From NCBI RefSeq assembly GCF_019279795.1, contig NC_056725.1, forward strand, positions 1,611,887,359-1,611,951,358: a DNA stretch of 64,000 nt, in the 5' to 3' direction. The position numbers and the translations under genes were made by a program. Position 1 is the first letter of the stretch. Every line of letters begins with the position of its first letter. Below the pieces are notes generated by a model. The model ran no database searches, was not told where the DNA came from, and worked only from the letters and a program-made list of their open reading frames with translations. This document shows positions 47,799 through 59,740 of the stretch, piece after piece. This DNA comes from Protopterus annectens. Its lineage: Eukaryota; Chordata; Ceratodontiformes; Protopteridae.

Positions 47799-49273
47799 TG
47801 TGACACTGCCAGCCCAGCTATCTGGAATTTTGTAAATAATCATATGTCATTTGTGAATACCAACATGATTCATATGCTTGTCTTACAAATTTAAAATAAC
47901 TATATGTTATGTGGATATTAAACTACTGGTGTAGAAGTGTGTGTTGAATAGGGGTTGTACAGTACTGAACTTCAATGATCTGGCCACAGTGTACTCTACT
48001 GGAAAAGAACAGAAATGTATACGAACTATATACCTGTGCAAATGTATGTTTTAATAGCAGAAGCTGGAACCCACAGAGTTAACTTACAAAACTTCAAGAA
48101 AATATGTTGAAATTAAAGTTTTTTACGATTGTGTTATCTCTCAGTTTCAGTGAAGCAGACACAATGTCTAGAGCTAGAGTGTTTCTATTGTCTTGGAGAG
48201 AAGTAATTACTAGGTCTAAAATGTAAAAGTATTTGTTTTACAACTTCCGGTTCTCAGCAAACATCTGATGAGATATATATTTTAACACAGAAATGTTAGT
48301 TTCTGTTAGCCTGGGAACTGAAGGCAGGTGACAAAGAGTGATGTCATCCAATCTGACCCAGCAATAATGTTTGATATTAATTTAAGAACTCTCTCAGAGA
48401 GAGACTTGGTGTTTTGTGTTTTGTCTTGGACCTAGCAAGAACATCCATTCATCTGCATTTGGCTTGCTCTGTAGGTAAGACTTAAGGCATAGTATCTTTC
48501 TTCAATATAGATAGGAATATAGTAAAGATTAGTTTAGATGTTTTCTGTATTTATTTGAGACTAACCTGTAATGTTGTTGTAAAATATTTCCTGTGATTCT
48601 GAACTCTTTAATTACTGTGTTGATTATTGTCTTGTACTTTTATGTTTTATTAAGTATATTTAAACCTATCATTCTGGCTGATATTTGTGAAACATATTTA
48701 AGCTCTTAAAGTACCTGCGTATGTATTTGGTGACACTAAATAGCCTTACAAGTCTTGGTCACACTTACCATTTGGATAATAGTAACATTACACAGTAAGA
48801 TTGAGCACCCTTTGTAAGGGCCTTAAGTAGCTGATAAGAGGGGTTGGTGGTTGGTGGCAGTGATAACTACCTTATAGTCTGGACACGATGGGGCATAGCT
48901 AGTAAACCTGTGCCAGCCTTTCCAAAGAGTGTCTGTGTGTTTGCATATAAATCAAATCTCAAAGTTTGTGTGTGTCAGCTACTTGGGCAGGGACATGAAG
49001 CACTGGTTGGACAGACAGAGTGCTGGAGCTCTTGGCTTGACCCCTAATCTGAGATTATAACCCTATACCTTTGCCAGTAGGGAGACTTATTGGAGATCTG
49101 GAGAAAGAGGGATATACCAGCCCACAGACTGAGACTGATCTCTGTGTTCTCTCAAGGGAAGCTGTAATTTACTGAGTGTGTACTTGTCATCCTTCCATTG
49201 TGTACATCGCTTACTGTTGCCAGTGGTGAGGATTGAGGCTCCTTGATTACTGGGACAGTGCAGGAGCATCACA
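47799..49273 (+). mobile_element. Solo LTR, 1475 bp, with 5-bp target duplication
   Basis: Starts TGTGACACTGCC and ends GGAGCATCACA, so the edges TGTGA/TCACA are inverted repeats beginning TG and ending CA. Flanks repeat CATGC (47794-47798 and 49274-49278). Copies A (13151-16213) and C (16446-17073) on the minus strand match it. It contains a palindrome-like CTCTCTCAGAGAGAG at about 48389 that is also conserved in copy C. No open internal region remains, so this is a product of LTR-LTR recombination. A 5-bp duplication is common for Ty3/Gypsy elements, but class assignment is inference. Confidence 0.85.
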
Positions 49274-49278
49274 CATGC

Positions 49279-50541
49279 TATAACATAAAAAGTGAAATTG
49301 TATAGTAGCTCACCTCCTCACCATTTTGAATCCTCCTTGGTACTGCTTCCTTCATCCATACCTCTTATTTTCATCAGCATTAAAAATCACAGCACTAGCT
49401 TTCAAAATCAAAACAGAGTGGAAAAAAAAACTGGAATACATTCTATTTAATCCCTTAAACCCCAGTCAATAATCACACCTCAGCTATTTGAGACATAAGA
49501 TCCTATAGTAGTCCACCCTATGCACTTCAGTGTCATGTGTTATATAAAAAATGTTTGCCAGTGCAAGTATTCTACAAAGTTGTTAGTAAGCTGGTTCCAT
49601 CCCCATCCCTACCATTCCTTCATTAAAAGTACATCCCAGAAACCTAGACCTGCTTCTCTTCACTAATCAAATCATAGTTTAACAAAACAACATATTAATG
49701 ACTGATGCTATTAAACTGTCTATGTGGAGTTCTCAGTACAGTGAGAATTGGGAAATCTGCCCTTTTAACCACTACAATAAGCTCTTGGAGTTTATTTATA
49801 TAATTAACAGAGGGTGTGGGGATTACAGGGAGTTTGGCACCTGCAAAAACACTGTGTTTGCTGAAAGTTTACATTTTGAGATTTTAAAATATTGATCATA
49901 TGGTCTCAACCATATGAGGTTCGGCATTATAAAAACTTGATAAGGTCAACTAGATCCTATAAATTAATATGGACCAATGAACTATTTTTATCAGTGCTGT
50001 AGAGTAAGTAATGTACCCTTTAACATTCATGCTGCAATAGGTGGTACATATACAGGATAATGTACTTAAAGTGTTTCAAGAGCCCCAAAACATCAGATAC
50101 TTTACACATAACTCCCAAGATCACTCTAAACAGAACAATCTAACATTTCTAACATTTCATTCTTAAAATAACACACACTAAAAATATGCACCAGATACTG
50201 ATAAAATATAATACGATAGCATGCATGTAGTGGCTGCCATTCCCAAAGCCAGACACCGCCAATCTACAGTTAGGCATCATGTACAGGTAAACACAAAGAT
50301 AACAGCAGCCTGATATTCATCACTTACCACTCAAACTGTGCCGCATTATTTGGTGAAACTTGTTAATAGTTCAGCCTTAATCCTAAGAAGCAGTAAAAAC
50401 ACACCAGTAAAACATACAGTTATGCAGTGTACTACACCATTTCAGTCATTTACCTTGTCACTTGGTAAAAGTGGTCCCTTTTACAAAAGGTGCAGGAAGT
50501 TTAGCATTGCACAGTTTTTAAGAAAGGGCACTGTTGTAACA
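49279..50541. other. No recognisable feature
   Basis: Non-coding; the frames at 49698-49895 and 50338-50613 have no known motif. The latter overlaps the SINE downstream. Confidence 0.5.
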
Positions 50542-50677
50542 ACACCTCTAATGATGGCTAAAGTGTTTAACTTAAAGGCACAAGGTGCAGGGTTTGATTC
50601 TTACATGTGGTAATTGGCTAAGCTTAAAATGGCCCACAAGGACAGTTCGACTAGTACTAATCTATGAACCTATGAAC
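50542..50677 (+). mobile_element. tRNA-derived SINE with LINE tail (copy 2, decayed)
   Basis: CACAAGGTGCAGGGTTTGATTC (box B-like region), TAATTGGCTAAGCTTAAAAT, GGCCCACAAGGACAGTTCG and the tail CTATGAACCTATGAAC. The box A part is mutated (ACCTCTAATGATGGCTAAAG). Same family as 46651-46783 and 54411-54537 but more diverged. Confidence 0.75.
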
Positions 50678-50939
50678 ACAATGAAATAGTGAGTCTTGGC
50701 AGGCCTGGACATAAAGAATGTCATAAAGAATGGCATGACATGCAATTTTAAATAAAATTCAGTTTTACATCTTAAAAGTAAAATTGAAGCAAAATGTGGA
50801 ACTGGACAATTGGCTGTATGGAAAGAAACTGGATCTATAAAGCAGTAATCATATTAGGCTTAGTTGTCATATCAAAATGTTCTCAATGGATGCCTAAACC
50901 TTTTTTGCTGGCTATCACTACAAGCACTCAAAACTAAAA

Positions 50940-51010
50940 CCAAACACAAAATTATCAGGTTATTAGAGTATTAGATGTTGGATACACAGATCACTGTTGC
51001 CATAGCCTAA
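50940..51010 (+). repeat. Possible DIRS left terminus (D3)
   Basis: GAGTATTAGATGTTGGATACACAGATCACTGTTGCCATAGCC resembles, in segments, ATATTAGATGATGTCATAG + ATCACTGTTACAGTAGCC of the D2 internal complementary region. It could be the left end of the DIRS copy that resumes at 53141, with a Penelope-like element inserted between. Confidence 0.4.
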
Positions 51011-51099
51011 GCTGTATAGGTCCTACACTTGTGAAAGTGAGCAGTTTACAGGAAAAGCAGTATTTCTAATCCATCCCTAGCATCAGTTTTATATGTGTT

Positions 51100-53140
51100 T
51101 GAAAGGATGATTGAGAATAAACTATTGAAGGATAAGAATGAAACAAATTTTTCTATTTAACTTCAGGGGAATATGAATTATCAATTGAACTTTTTAAGGA
51201 TAAAACTATTTGGGTGATGAAGATGGACAAAGGGGCCAGGATTGTCATTAGGGAAAATATGATGTACAATTCTAAAATGTTTTCATTATTATATGATGAT
51301 GATGATGGCTGTTATAACCCTGCTTCTAAAACAAGGTGGATATTCCATACAATAATATTGATATACGACTGACAAATGTATTCCTTAGGCATCATCTTTC
51401 TGAATGTTTTTTTTTTCTTTTTAAGTGTATTTAAACGATTATTCCCTCAGATTTTCAGCATTCCCAGGATTCATACAAAGAACTACAACACCCCTTTAAG
51501 ACCTGTTATTTCTGCCAAGGGTAGTAAAACTAAACCCTTGACAGTTTATAGTGATAACGTTTTGTATTTTAGATTTGTTTCCTCAAGTCCTTATTGAGTC
51601 ATTAAATCTTTTAGAGCTGTCGAAATGGGTATTATGCTCCAATAGCATGTTCCTGTTACTGCTGACATCAGATATTTATTCCCAGTTATAGCACAAGATA
51701 TTAGATTGGCATGGCTGAATGATATCCAGTTAAACCCAGCCTTTGTCACTCTGGGTCAGGTAAGCATAATTTGTAAATTTATGGATATCATTCTTCAAAA
51801 TAATTTGTTTATGTTTAATGGCAAATATTTAACAGAAATCAGGTGTGGCAATGGAAAGTGTGGCAGAGCCCATTTTTCACGGTGTGTTTTTGTGAGAAAC
51901 ATTTTATTTTCGATAGTAAATTTGCTGGGAATTTTCATTTTTAAATGAATTTACCATATGAAAGGGTGACAGTATGCTTTTAGAACAATTTGTCTAGTAT
52001 TTGGAATCTACTTCCAATTTTATAAGGTGGAAATATGAGTTTTCAGTATGTAATATTACTTTTTTGGGCATTTCTATTACATGCATTGTAGTAGTAATAG
52101 ATTTGTGTCCAATATTTATGCAAAAAACCTATTTATATTGTACTAGCAATCACCCTTGTTAGATGAAAAAGTACATTGTAAAAGGACAATTTGAGAGGTT
52201 GTCACATTTGGTATTGTTAGATGAACAATTTACCATTAAGGTTCAAGTTTGTATGAGATTATTTTTGGACAGAGTTTATCATAGCAAGTTATTGGAACCA
52301 GTGATTTGTAAGGTAAGCCACAAGCGGTCTGATGCTTTTGATCCCATTTTGAAAAAAATCTAACAACAACAAGGCTGTATCCAGTTAGATATACTATGTG
52401 CCTACTATTTTCAATGGATAACAGGGGCATTCAACATTTTTTTCTTAAACATCAGAATATATTTAAACATTGTGAGGAAGTATCTAGACCTTTGTCATTT
52501 AAAATAAAAAAGTTCCACAGTGTAAAAGTGAGACTGATATGTTTAAATGTGGGACATGTAAATTTTGTAAATTTATTCTTAAGGGTAAATTTGTTGTGGT
52601 TCGCTCAGATAGTTACTTTTGCTACGATCATTTTGTCTTTAACAGGAGGAGTAGTTTATTTGGCTATATGTACATCATGTCAAAGTTTTTATGTGGGAAG
52701 ACCAAACAGAAGTTAAAGGAAAGAATATATCAGAATATTTATTTCATTAGAAAGCATCAGATCACTAATGCTTTGGCCAAACATGCTATGGAGTGTGAGA
52801 ATTTTAACAAAGTTACATTTTTTTTTATTTTTGGAAGAGTGTGCATGAATGATCAGAATGGGACACTGGTTAATTCATTTGTTATATTGTGAGTTACATT
52901 GGCAGCAATTATTGACTGCTTAACTTCCAACAGGACTGAATGAGTCGTTATCTATTTTGATTGTACTGAAAAGAAAGCACAGATTAGTGATGCTATGTTA
53001 TTCATTGTGGAAATTATGATAATTGATGTTATTTATAATGAGTTTTTTATTGTTAAATGTCCTGATGAAGTCTAAAGCATTTATCTATAAATAAATCAGT
53101 TGCAGTGGTAACCTGGTGTATTTTGGTTTTATTGCTGGTT
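51100..53140 (+). mobile_element. Penelope-like retroelement
   Basis: A 2-kb remnant with the order typical of Penelope-like elements: N-terminal part with WVMKMDKGARIVI (about 51210), RT, a Cys-rich linker and a GIY-YIG endonuclease. The 3' end near 53062 carries CTGATGA followed by TAAAGCATTTA, which recalls the conserved hammerhead-like core (CTGATGA...GAAA) reported for the termini of such elements, although the GAAA is changed. It lies between a possible DIRS left end and DIRS D3 coding sequence. Confidence 0.75.
51180..52890 (+). pseudogene. Penelope-like RT with C-terminal GIY-YIG endonuclease
   Basis: RT pieces: MDKGARIVI (family ADKGG.IVI), IPRIHTKNYNTPLRPVISAKG at about 51460 (family 'PKIHK...LRPIVSS.GS'), then after stops DIILQNNLFMFNGKY at 51780-51830 (family ILxNNYFxFNxxxY) leading into the TAMG-like block. 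The catalytic YxDD is not recognisable. Linker FKCGTCKFCKF at about 52545 is a CxxCxxC motif. GIY-YIG: VVYLAICTSCQSFYVGR at about 52650 followed in another frame by KLKERIYQNI, NALAKHAMEC and FF. The enzyme would nick target DNA and prime synthesis. Frameshifts (for example near 52700) and stops disable it. Neptune- or Poseidon-type is possible; not resolved. Confidence 0.75.
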
Positions 53141-54320
53141 TTTAGTACTTCTGCCTGGGACTTTTTTCATGACATGGATTTTATTAATCTGCTTCAACAG
53201 TTGTTGAGTTTCTACAGTGAAATGCATGCATCTATAATGACGATACTCAGGATTCTGGGTAACATGGTATCAGTGAGCTCATGCTTCCCCTGGCCAGACC
53301 ACTCATTTGGAAGATAGGGCTGTACCTCAAATATGCCTGCACTCAATGTCTGCACCCTTAGTCATTTCAGATCCCAGTTCTGGGATTTGTAAAGTGGGAG
53401 GTTAGACTATGGGTAGAACAGATAGCTTGCAATCCAGGTCTTCCATTTCACTTTTGACACCCCCCTCTTGTCAGTCCCCACAGATGCTTCAGACTTGGTG
53501 AGGGTAGCAGTTTCAAAAGGGGTAAAAGTTCAAGCTTTGTGGGATCCTATAGGCAGAAAGAACACATAATTGTCAGAGATATTGGTAATGATCAGTGCTT
53601 TGAAGGTCTTAGTCATCTCTTGTCCGAGAGCATCTGCAAATGTGGACATTCAATACCCCAATGATGTGGTACATAAACATAGAGGGCGGTACCAGATCTT
53701 ACTCTCCGTGCAGATGTGCTGTGATAGCTTAGGAGCTAGCAACTCAAATCTGTTTGACTCTCCAGGCTTCATACATTCTGTCAGAACAAACCTTCACTGC
53801 AGACAACCTCTGAAGGCCAGGACAAGCTCCCATGGATGGAAGCATTCTCCTGGGTTTGTCCCAGGATTGATCTGACTGCGGAGAACACCTCAAATAGATC
53901 TGTTTGCCTCCTTTCAGAACAGTCAACTTAAGAAATTCTACTCTCAGACTCCTTGCAGACAGGCATAGAAGAACAGATGCTTTCTCATTAACTCAAATGG
54001 GTATGTTCCTGTATTCTTTCACATTTTTCATTAATTCACAGGGTTCTTCTCAAGATCTAGATTCCCCATAAAGTGTTGAGGCATCTCCCTTCTGACAAAG
54101 GTGACTGTAGATCTCCCTTTTTTTCATTCTGGCCAAGGTAAGTACCTCAAGCTTCCCCACAGATCTGATTGACTCACACAAGACAGGGGAAGTTTGATAC
54201 AGACCCATCTGGAATATCTTCATCGAACTCCCATGAGGATGATACATTTTGATACCTTTTAGGCCCTATTTTTCTGAGGAAGTGATGCAGGTACTAAAGA
54301 AGGTGAAACAACAGCTACTA
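53141..54320 (+). pseudogene. DIRS-like RT end and RNase H (D3)
   Basis: TILRILGNMVSVSS and CFPWPDHSF at 53245-53310 match the 'LRxLGLMAS...IPFARxH' block of D1 and D2. CACAGATGCTTCAGAC at about 53480 encodes TDASD, the RNase H metal-binding motif. DNA at 53590-53660, 53880-53930 (GATCTGTTTGCCTCCTTTCA) and 54140-54200 (CAAGCTTCCCCACAGA) matches both D1 and D2. TTTTGATACCTTTTAGGCCC at 54249 matches D1 at 19014. Frames are short and broken. The recombinase is missing; the copy fades out near 54320. Confidence 0.7.
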
Positions 54321-54410
54321 GAAATCATATATGTGCAAGTAGAAAGCATTTTTTAGATTGTCATGCAGAAACAAATCAGTCTGACTACCACAGTGTATGG
54401 TATAAACTTT

Positions 54411-54537
54411 GGGAGGATGGCCTAATGGTTAAGGTGTTCGCCTTGCAAACACAAGGTACAAGGTTTGAATCTCACAGGGGATAATTGGCTAGGCTTAAAA
54501 TGGCTCGCAAGGGCAGTTAGCCTAGTATGAACCTATA
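54411..54537 (+). mobile_element. tRNA-derived SINE with LINE tail (copy 3)
   Basis: Best-preserved copy. GATGGCCTAATGGTTAAGG (box A-like), GTTCGCCTTGCAAACAC (anticodon-like region), AGGTTTGAATCTC (box B-like), GATAATTGGCTAGGCTTAAA, GGCTCGCAAGGGCAGTTAG and CCTAGTATGAACCTAT. Only one octamer remains. The parent tRNA cannot be named with confidence. Confidence 0.85.
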
Positions 54538-54712
54538 AAATAAAAAAAGTTTAAAACAGATTAGCATTTTCAGTTTACTCACTACTAGCCAATCAGCAGT
54601 CATTTATTGACTCCCACCCTTTTGTTATTTCTAGATAAGGATCAAAGCTGAAACATTCACTCAAAACTATTGGATAAAACATTCATTCAGCTTGCCACTA
54701 TACACAAATAAT

Positions 54713-54990
54713 AAAACTACATCCACATAAATAAGTATTAGTTCAAGACCAATCATACACCATAAAGGCGGTTCATAGAAATGCAGTTAACCAATGAGTA
54801 AAACTGCATCCACATAAATAAATAATTCATTCATGACCAATCAAACACCATATTGGCTGTTCATAGAAATAGCATCAGACAATTATCTTCTACAAATTAA
54901 AACTGTGTCCTAATAAATACAACTTTACCGCATGACCAATCAAAAACTATAAGGACGGTTCATAAAGAACCAATTATCCAGTCAGTGTCT
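54713..54990 (+). repeat. Tandem repeat, three units of 87-99 bp
   Basis: Units start AAAACTACATCCACATAAAT (54713), AAAACTGCATCCACATAAAT (54800) and AAAACTGTGTCCTAATAAAT (54899). Each contains GACCAATCA(A/T)A and GGTTCATAGAAAT or GGTTCATAAAGAA. Function unknown. The repeated CCAAT-type motif (ACCAATCA) is notable but may be chance. Confidence 0.75.
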
Positions 54991-56404
54991 AAAAGCAGAC
55001 GCATATGGCTTGAGAATATCAGTCCTACCACCATTTATAGCACTGTTGTGCTAGGTAACTTTTAATTAAAACACTCAGTCCTTACACCAGCAAAAGAAAT
55101 AGCATATATCATTTATAATCACATGGGATATCCAAACTATTACAGCAAGCTAAGTCTCCGGTGAGACGTTTAGCACTGATAACCTCAATGGCTATCATTT
55201 TCATCTCCTGATGATCACTAGAATAAAAAATATAATCATAATTGAAACTTCTTGTGTAGATCAAATGATCTCATCTCTTCTGGAATAACCTATGCCCTTT
55301 CAGAGCCAGTTTAAGGGGTAGGTTTACTTACACAACTATACTTTCTGGAATCCTAACTGATTACAGAACCTCAGATTTTCCCCTAATATTGATGATTATG
55401 ATCATATGTCCAACCATAATCAGCTTAACATGCGAAGATACATGGACACCAAAAAAATCACCTCAGAAAAAAGTGTGGCTTTCATGTCATGGACACATAA
55501 TAAAAGGTTATTATTAGAGACATGGCCATAATTCTTTGTAGTGAATGAAGCTTCATATTCTAAATATACTTCAAGTTATGGACAAAAATGAAAGACACAG
55601 AAAGTATATGCCTGTGAAGTGTTACTTAACGTTACAAAACAGACAACAGCATACCTCTCAACATGTTTACTTAAGAATTTTGGACAAATCCAAAAATAAT
55701 GGGAGGAGGGGCAAAGGATGAAAATCAGGGACAATTTTTAAATGCAGCACTAATTCATTAAAAAAATAAATAAAACAGCAGGTTTTGCATCAATATGCAT
55801 TTTCTGAATAATAGTAAGTTTAAAACTGCAATGTCTACTATTATTGACTGAGAGCAATCCTTGGAAATTTACCAGACAATCAACAATTTGACGAGTGACA
55901 TGGCAAAAATGCGATGCAAAATCAGGGACTTTTAGCTTGTATGTACAGGCGGCTGAAAGGAAGTGCTAGTGTAAAGGCTGTTGAAGCTGAGGTGCTACAG
56001 AATTTTAAGAGCTTTTATTATTTTGTTATAATAAATAATTTTTTCCTGTTTTTTTTTTTTTGGCCATTGGTTTTGTGGTTTGCTGCTACTTGTTTTTCCT
56101 TGTGGTTGATGTGTGATGAAGTGCTACTCTGTAGAAGGAACAGCTTTAAAAGTTGTTAGGCATATCATTCTGCCACATTGTCTGTTTCTATCTGTGACTT
56201 AGTGTGGTTCTAACAGCATTTGATGCTGTTAGTTCTTCAGCTCTCCATGCACTATATCACTTTAAAGCTTAAAGCTGTGATTAACAGTGATTTATTTCTG
56301 GTTGTGCAGGGTGACGGCCACCTTAAAACTGGAAAAGAACACCACATAAAATGTGTTACTACATTAGACAAAGGAAGACCATCCTTAACTTTTTAGTGAT
56401 CACT
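54991..56404. other. No recognisable feature
   Basis: AT-rich sequence; the frame at 55914-56159 has no support. Confidence 0.5.
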
Positions 56405-59400
56405 TATAGATTGATAGATGTGTATTAGTTTAAAAGTCACCAGGGCCTTTGTAAGCCGAGCCATTCAACCCAAGTGTATGTCATGAGTAATTGTGCCACA
56501 GAATTTATTTTAAGGTGTAAATGTTAGCTATGGCATGATCTAATGGCTACCTCGGTCCAACAGAGACATAGGTGTCAGACCAGGAGTGAATTTCGGTTTC
56601 CCATCCACTGGTCCTGGTTTCACTTGAAAAGGATCAGGGAAGGGCTCTGCTTCACATGGATAGGAAGCCTATTCCAGAGAATGGGGATTTTCTGAGATAC
56701 ATACCTGTCCCTTCAACATGTCCTATTTAAGCCCCAAGCAAAGTTTAAATCCTTGGATGTGATGCTCATTTTGCAGATATGCAAAAGGTCCATTAGAGCA
56801 GGATCCAAGGATGCCTTGCACGCCTTGTAGGAAACAGAGTATAGGGTTAGGGCTTTAAGGCAATGTGCATAGTACATTGTGTATATGCCCCAAATTCTTT
56901 ATGTAAGGAACCTTTGTGGATGTTCCAGTTATTACATATGCCTGGTTAAGCACATACTTGGGGGGAATATTTATTCAATGATAGGTCTGATAATGGCTGA
57001 CTACAGTGGCACAGTGACTTTCCTGGACCTAGATGCCATGCACTTACTTATAAGTTGAGAGACATAAAATGATTTTCTTGTAACCTTAAACACATGTTGG
57101 TCAAGACCCAGGTTACTAGCTACATGAGACCCCAAGTACCTGGCAACTGTTCTGGTTTTAGGGGTGTTTTATCAATGAGATAGTTTACCTGAATGGCCAA
57201 CTTCCCAAAAGGTACTATGATGAATTTCTTGCGATTGGGTTTTAAGCTGTGACTTTGGCACCAGTCATGTGTTTGTGTTGGACCTTCCTGTAAAATGTTA
57301 ATATCTTGGGGGAGGGGGTTTTATGACTGCTGTTAGCTTGCAATCATCTGCAAACTTGGTAAGCCAGACATTGACATTGACATTGACATTGACATTGACT
57401 TCAGAAAATAGATGCCAAAGAGGAGCAGACCCAGCACAGTACCCTGTGGAATGCCACTGATGACCGGCCTCTTTGTGGAGGTGGTCTCTATAATCCTAAT
57501 CTTGGGCCCTGTCTGTGAGCCAGCTTGCTATTGAGCAAGTTACACAAAGGACTTATGCTTAATTTGTGAGTTTGTTTACATGCCTGAATGCAGTACTGTA
57601 TCAGATGCCTTAGCTAGGTCTGGGTAGGCAGTAGGCATTGTTTTGCCCTCGCCCATTGCCATGGTGGCATTCTCAAGTAGTCCACCATGTTAAGTAAGCA
57701 TTAACTGCCTTTGACAAAACCAAACTGGGTTGGGTCCAGGCCTGAAGTTTTTTGTGTGCTCATTAATCATTTCTATGACAGTTCTTTCCACTGCTTTGCA
57801 TATAAGGCTAGTCAAGCTAATAGGTCTATAGTGCCTGGAATACATTGATGGTCCACCCTTGTCCACATGTATAGCAATTGCACTCATCCATTCATATGGC
57901 ATGAAACCTTTGCAGAAATAATGGCTGAACAGTGACAACAGAGGCCATGATAGGTCATATTTCAGGCTATTTATCAGGCAACCTGGGATATTATTGGGAC
58001 ATGGTGAAGTTATATTCTTGGCCTTAGAGCGTGCTTTAAGACTTGCCCCCTACTGACAGTTGAAGGGATTATATTTGATAGTATTTCCTTCAGGGGAACT
58101 GGGGATGAGAGGCACGGTAAAGTCAGGGCTTAATTCGTCAGCCAGACGATTTGCTGTATCTCTGGTTTCTGTAAACATGGGTCGGTTTACCAAAGTTTGG
58201 CATTGTGTGCTGCCTTTGAAGGATTAGACATAGCTAAAAAAGGCCTTATGATTATCCTTGGCCTGGGATGTATGTTTACCTCAAAATTTGCTTTCTTGGA
58301 CTTAATCCACTTAGTAGTAGATTCAGTCTGATGAGTTTTTTTCATCTTTATTCATGTTACACTTTCTAATATTAGCTATGACTTTTTTCTTTTGTTGTAC
58401 AACCTATTTAATTTTGGATTCCATCTGGGAGGTTTTTTTTTTTTTTGAGTTAGTTTGAGGCTTAGGCTTACCTTTGGTAGGCAGAGCAGGTTCTATGCAG
58501 TCACTGACATGGTTGTACAGAACTTCTATGAATAATTTTACATAGGTTGCTGTGTTTTCTGGTTTTAGAGGAGCTTCAAATTTTGACAGGTTATCACTTA
58601 ATAAAAGGTAGTTTGCCTTTGAGTAGTTAAACTGCTTTGTGGTATGACCTTATGAGACAGGACATGACACTGGGGTGAAGCAGCTTTCTCCCATATTTGT
58701 GAGTACCAGTTTCAATATGTTTGTACCTCTAGTAAGCATATGCACTAACTGGTCCAAGATGTTTGTGTCTACAAGGTCTAGAAGTCTCTGTGTCTGCAAA
58801 TTTGGGGACATGAAGGATTCCCAGTTTATAAAGGGATAATTAAGTCACCCAGGAGTAGTTTATTTTGTTGAATTATGAGGGATGAATGGTGAGTGTCTCT
58901 AGTACGTCTAAGTATGAGCCATGGGTTTCGTAAGACACAGAGAGTGCTCTATTGCTTGCTAAGACATGTGTGGGCCTTTGTCTATGGTAATCTAGACATG
59001 GAAGAACTCTAGTTCATCATCCAGTTAACCATCCTACAGGCATGCTTGTTACTAATATAGATTGAGACACTTCCACCTTTATTCCCTGTATGTGCAGTCA
59101 CTGGCCTAAATGTATGGACAGCACTGAAGCCTTGCACAGATGGGGTACTCTCTTTGGCTTTAAACCATGTCTCAGTCACAACATAGATGTCTATATTACC
59201 CAAAAGGAGGATAGCTTGGGGAAGTAGAGCTTCTCATTTAAACTTGTGGCATTGACTTCCTTGGGTAGATTTTGTTTCATTGGGAAGTTGTCAATCTGGC
59301 ATCAACTAAAATGCTCTGTGGTGAAAGATATTGTTTTAGCCAGTGTTCAAAAGCCTAGAGGAAACAGGTGCAGATCACCCCTGGCAAAGCAGTGTGGTTT

Positions 59401-59740
59401 ATTAACCATGTCCCCTGTCACTGACAAATATAGTATCCCCTAGAATGGCACCAAAAACTAAGCCAATAATTAAAGTCAATCATCTTCTGTTTGTGTTGAG
59501 GCATCATCTGTGATGATGGTACAATGTTGCTGAATGCTATGCACATACCAGCCTGCAACACATAGTCTGAGAGCTCCATAACATGTTTCTTCTTATAATC
59601 TAGGAGAGTACGTCTCACCTATATGAACTACGGTTAAATCATACTGGCACCCGTGATTCAATGACTTGAGACCACGTGTAGCTTAGAGCATGTACTACAT
59701 GAGAAAAGCTGCATCAGCAATTTCAATGTAAAAGTCTACC
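56405..59740 (-). mobile_element. CR1-like LINE, decayed long copy (L-d)
   Basis: Minus-strand copy from the ORF1 esterase (about 59740) to the 3' end (about 56405; GGGCCTTTGTAAGCCGAGCC matches the LINE 3' signature, octamers eroded). It aligns over its length with the complete LINE at 21.5-25.0 kb. It lacks the 5' monomers. Heavily mutated, so older than the copies at 21.5 and 33.7 kb. Confidence 0.85.
56540..59640 (-). pseudogene. LINE ORF1 end and ORF2 remnants (L-d)
   Basis: From 5' to 3' on the minus strand: esterase middle HVMELSDYVLQAGMCIAFSN at about 59590-59520, endonuclease DIYVVTETWFKAKES at 59195 (catalytic Glu kept) and GGSVSIYISNKHA, then [38 protein letters not shown] at 57860-57780 and FCQRQLML (family FVKGRSCLL). 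DNA at about 57350 (CTTGGTAAGCCAG and TCATCTGCAAACTT) gives the FADDC motif. Many stops and frame changes. A hexanucleotide expansion (ACATTG)5 at 57368-57398 lies just N-terminal to the FADD motif. Confidence 0.8.

Noticed and set aside
54411..54537. A functional tRNA gene
   Set aside because: The box A and box B-like motifs belong to a SINE: there is no closed acceptor stem and the LINE-like tail follows directly.
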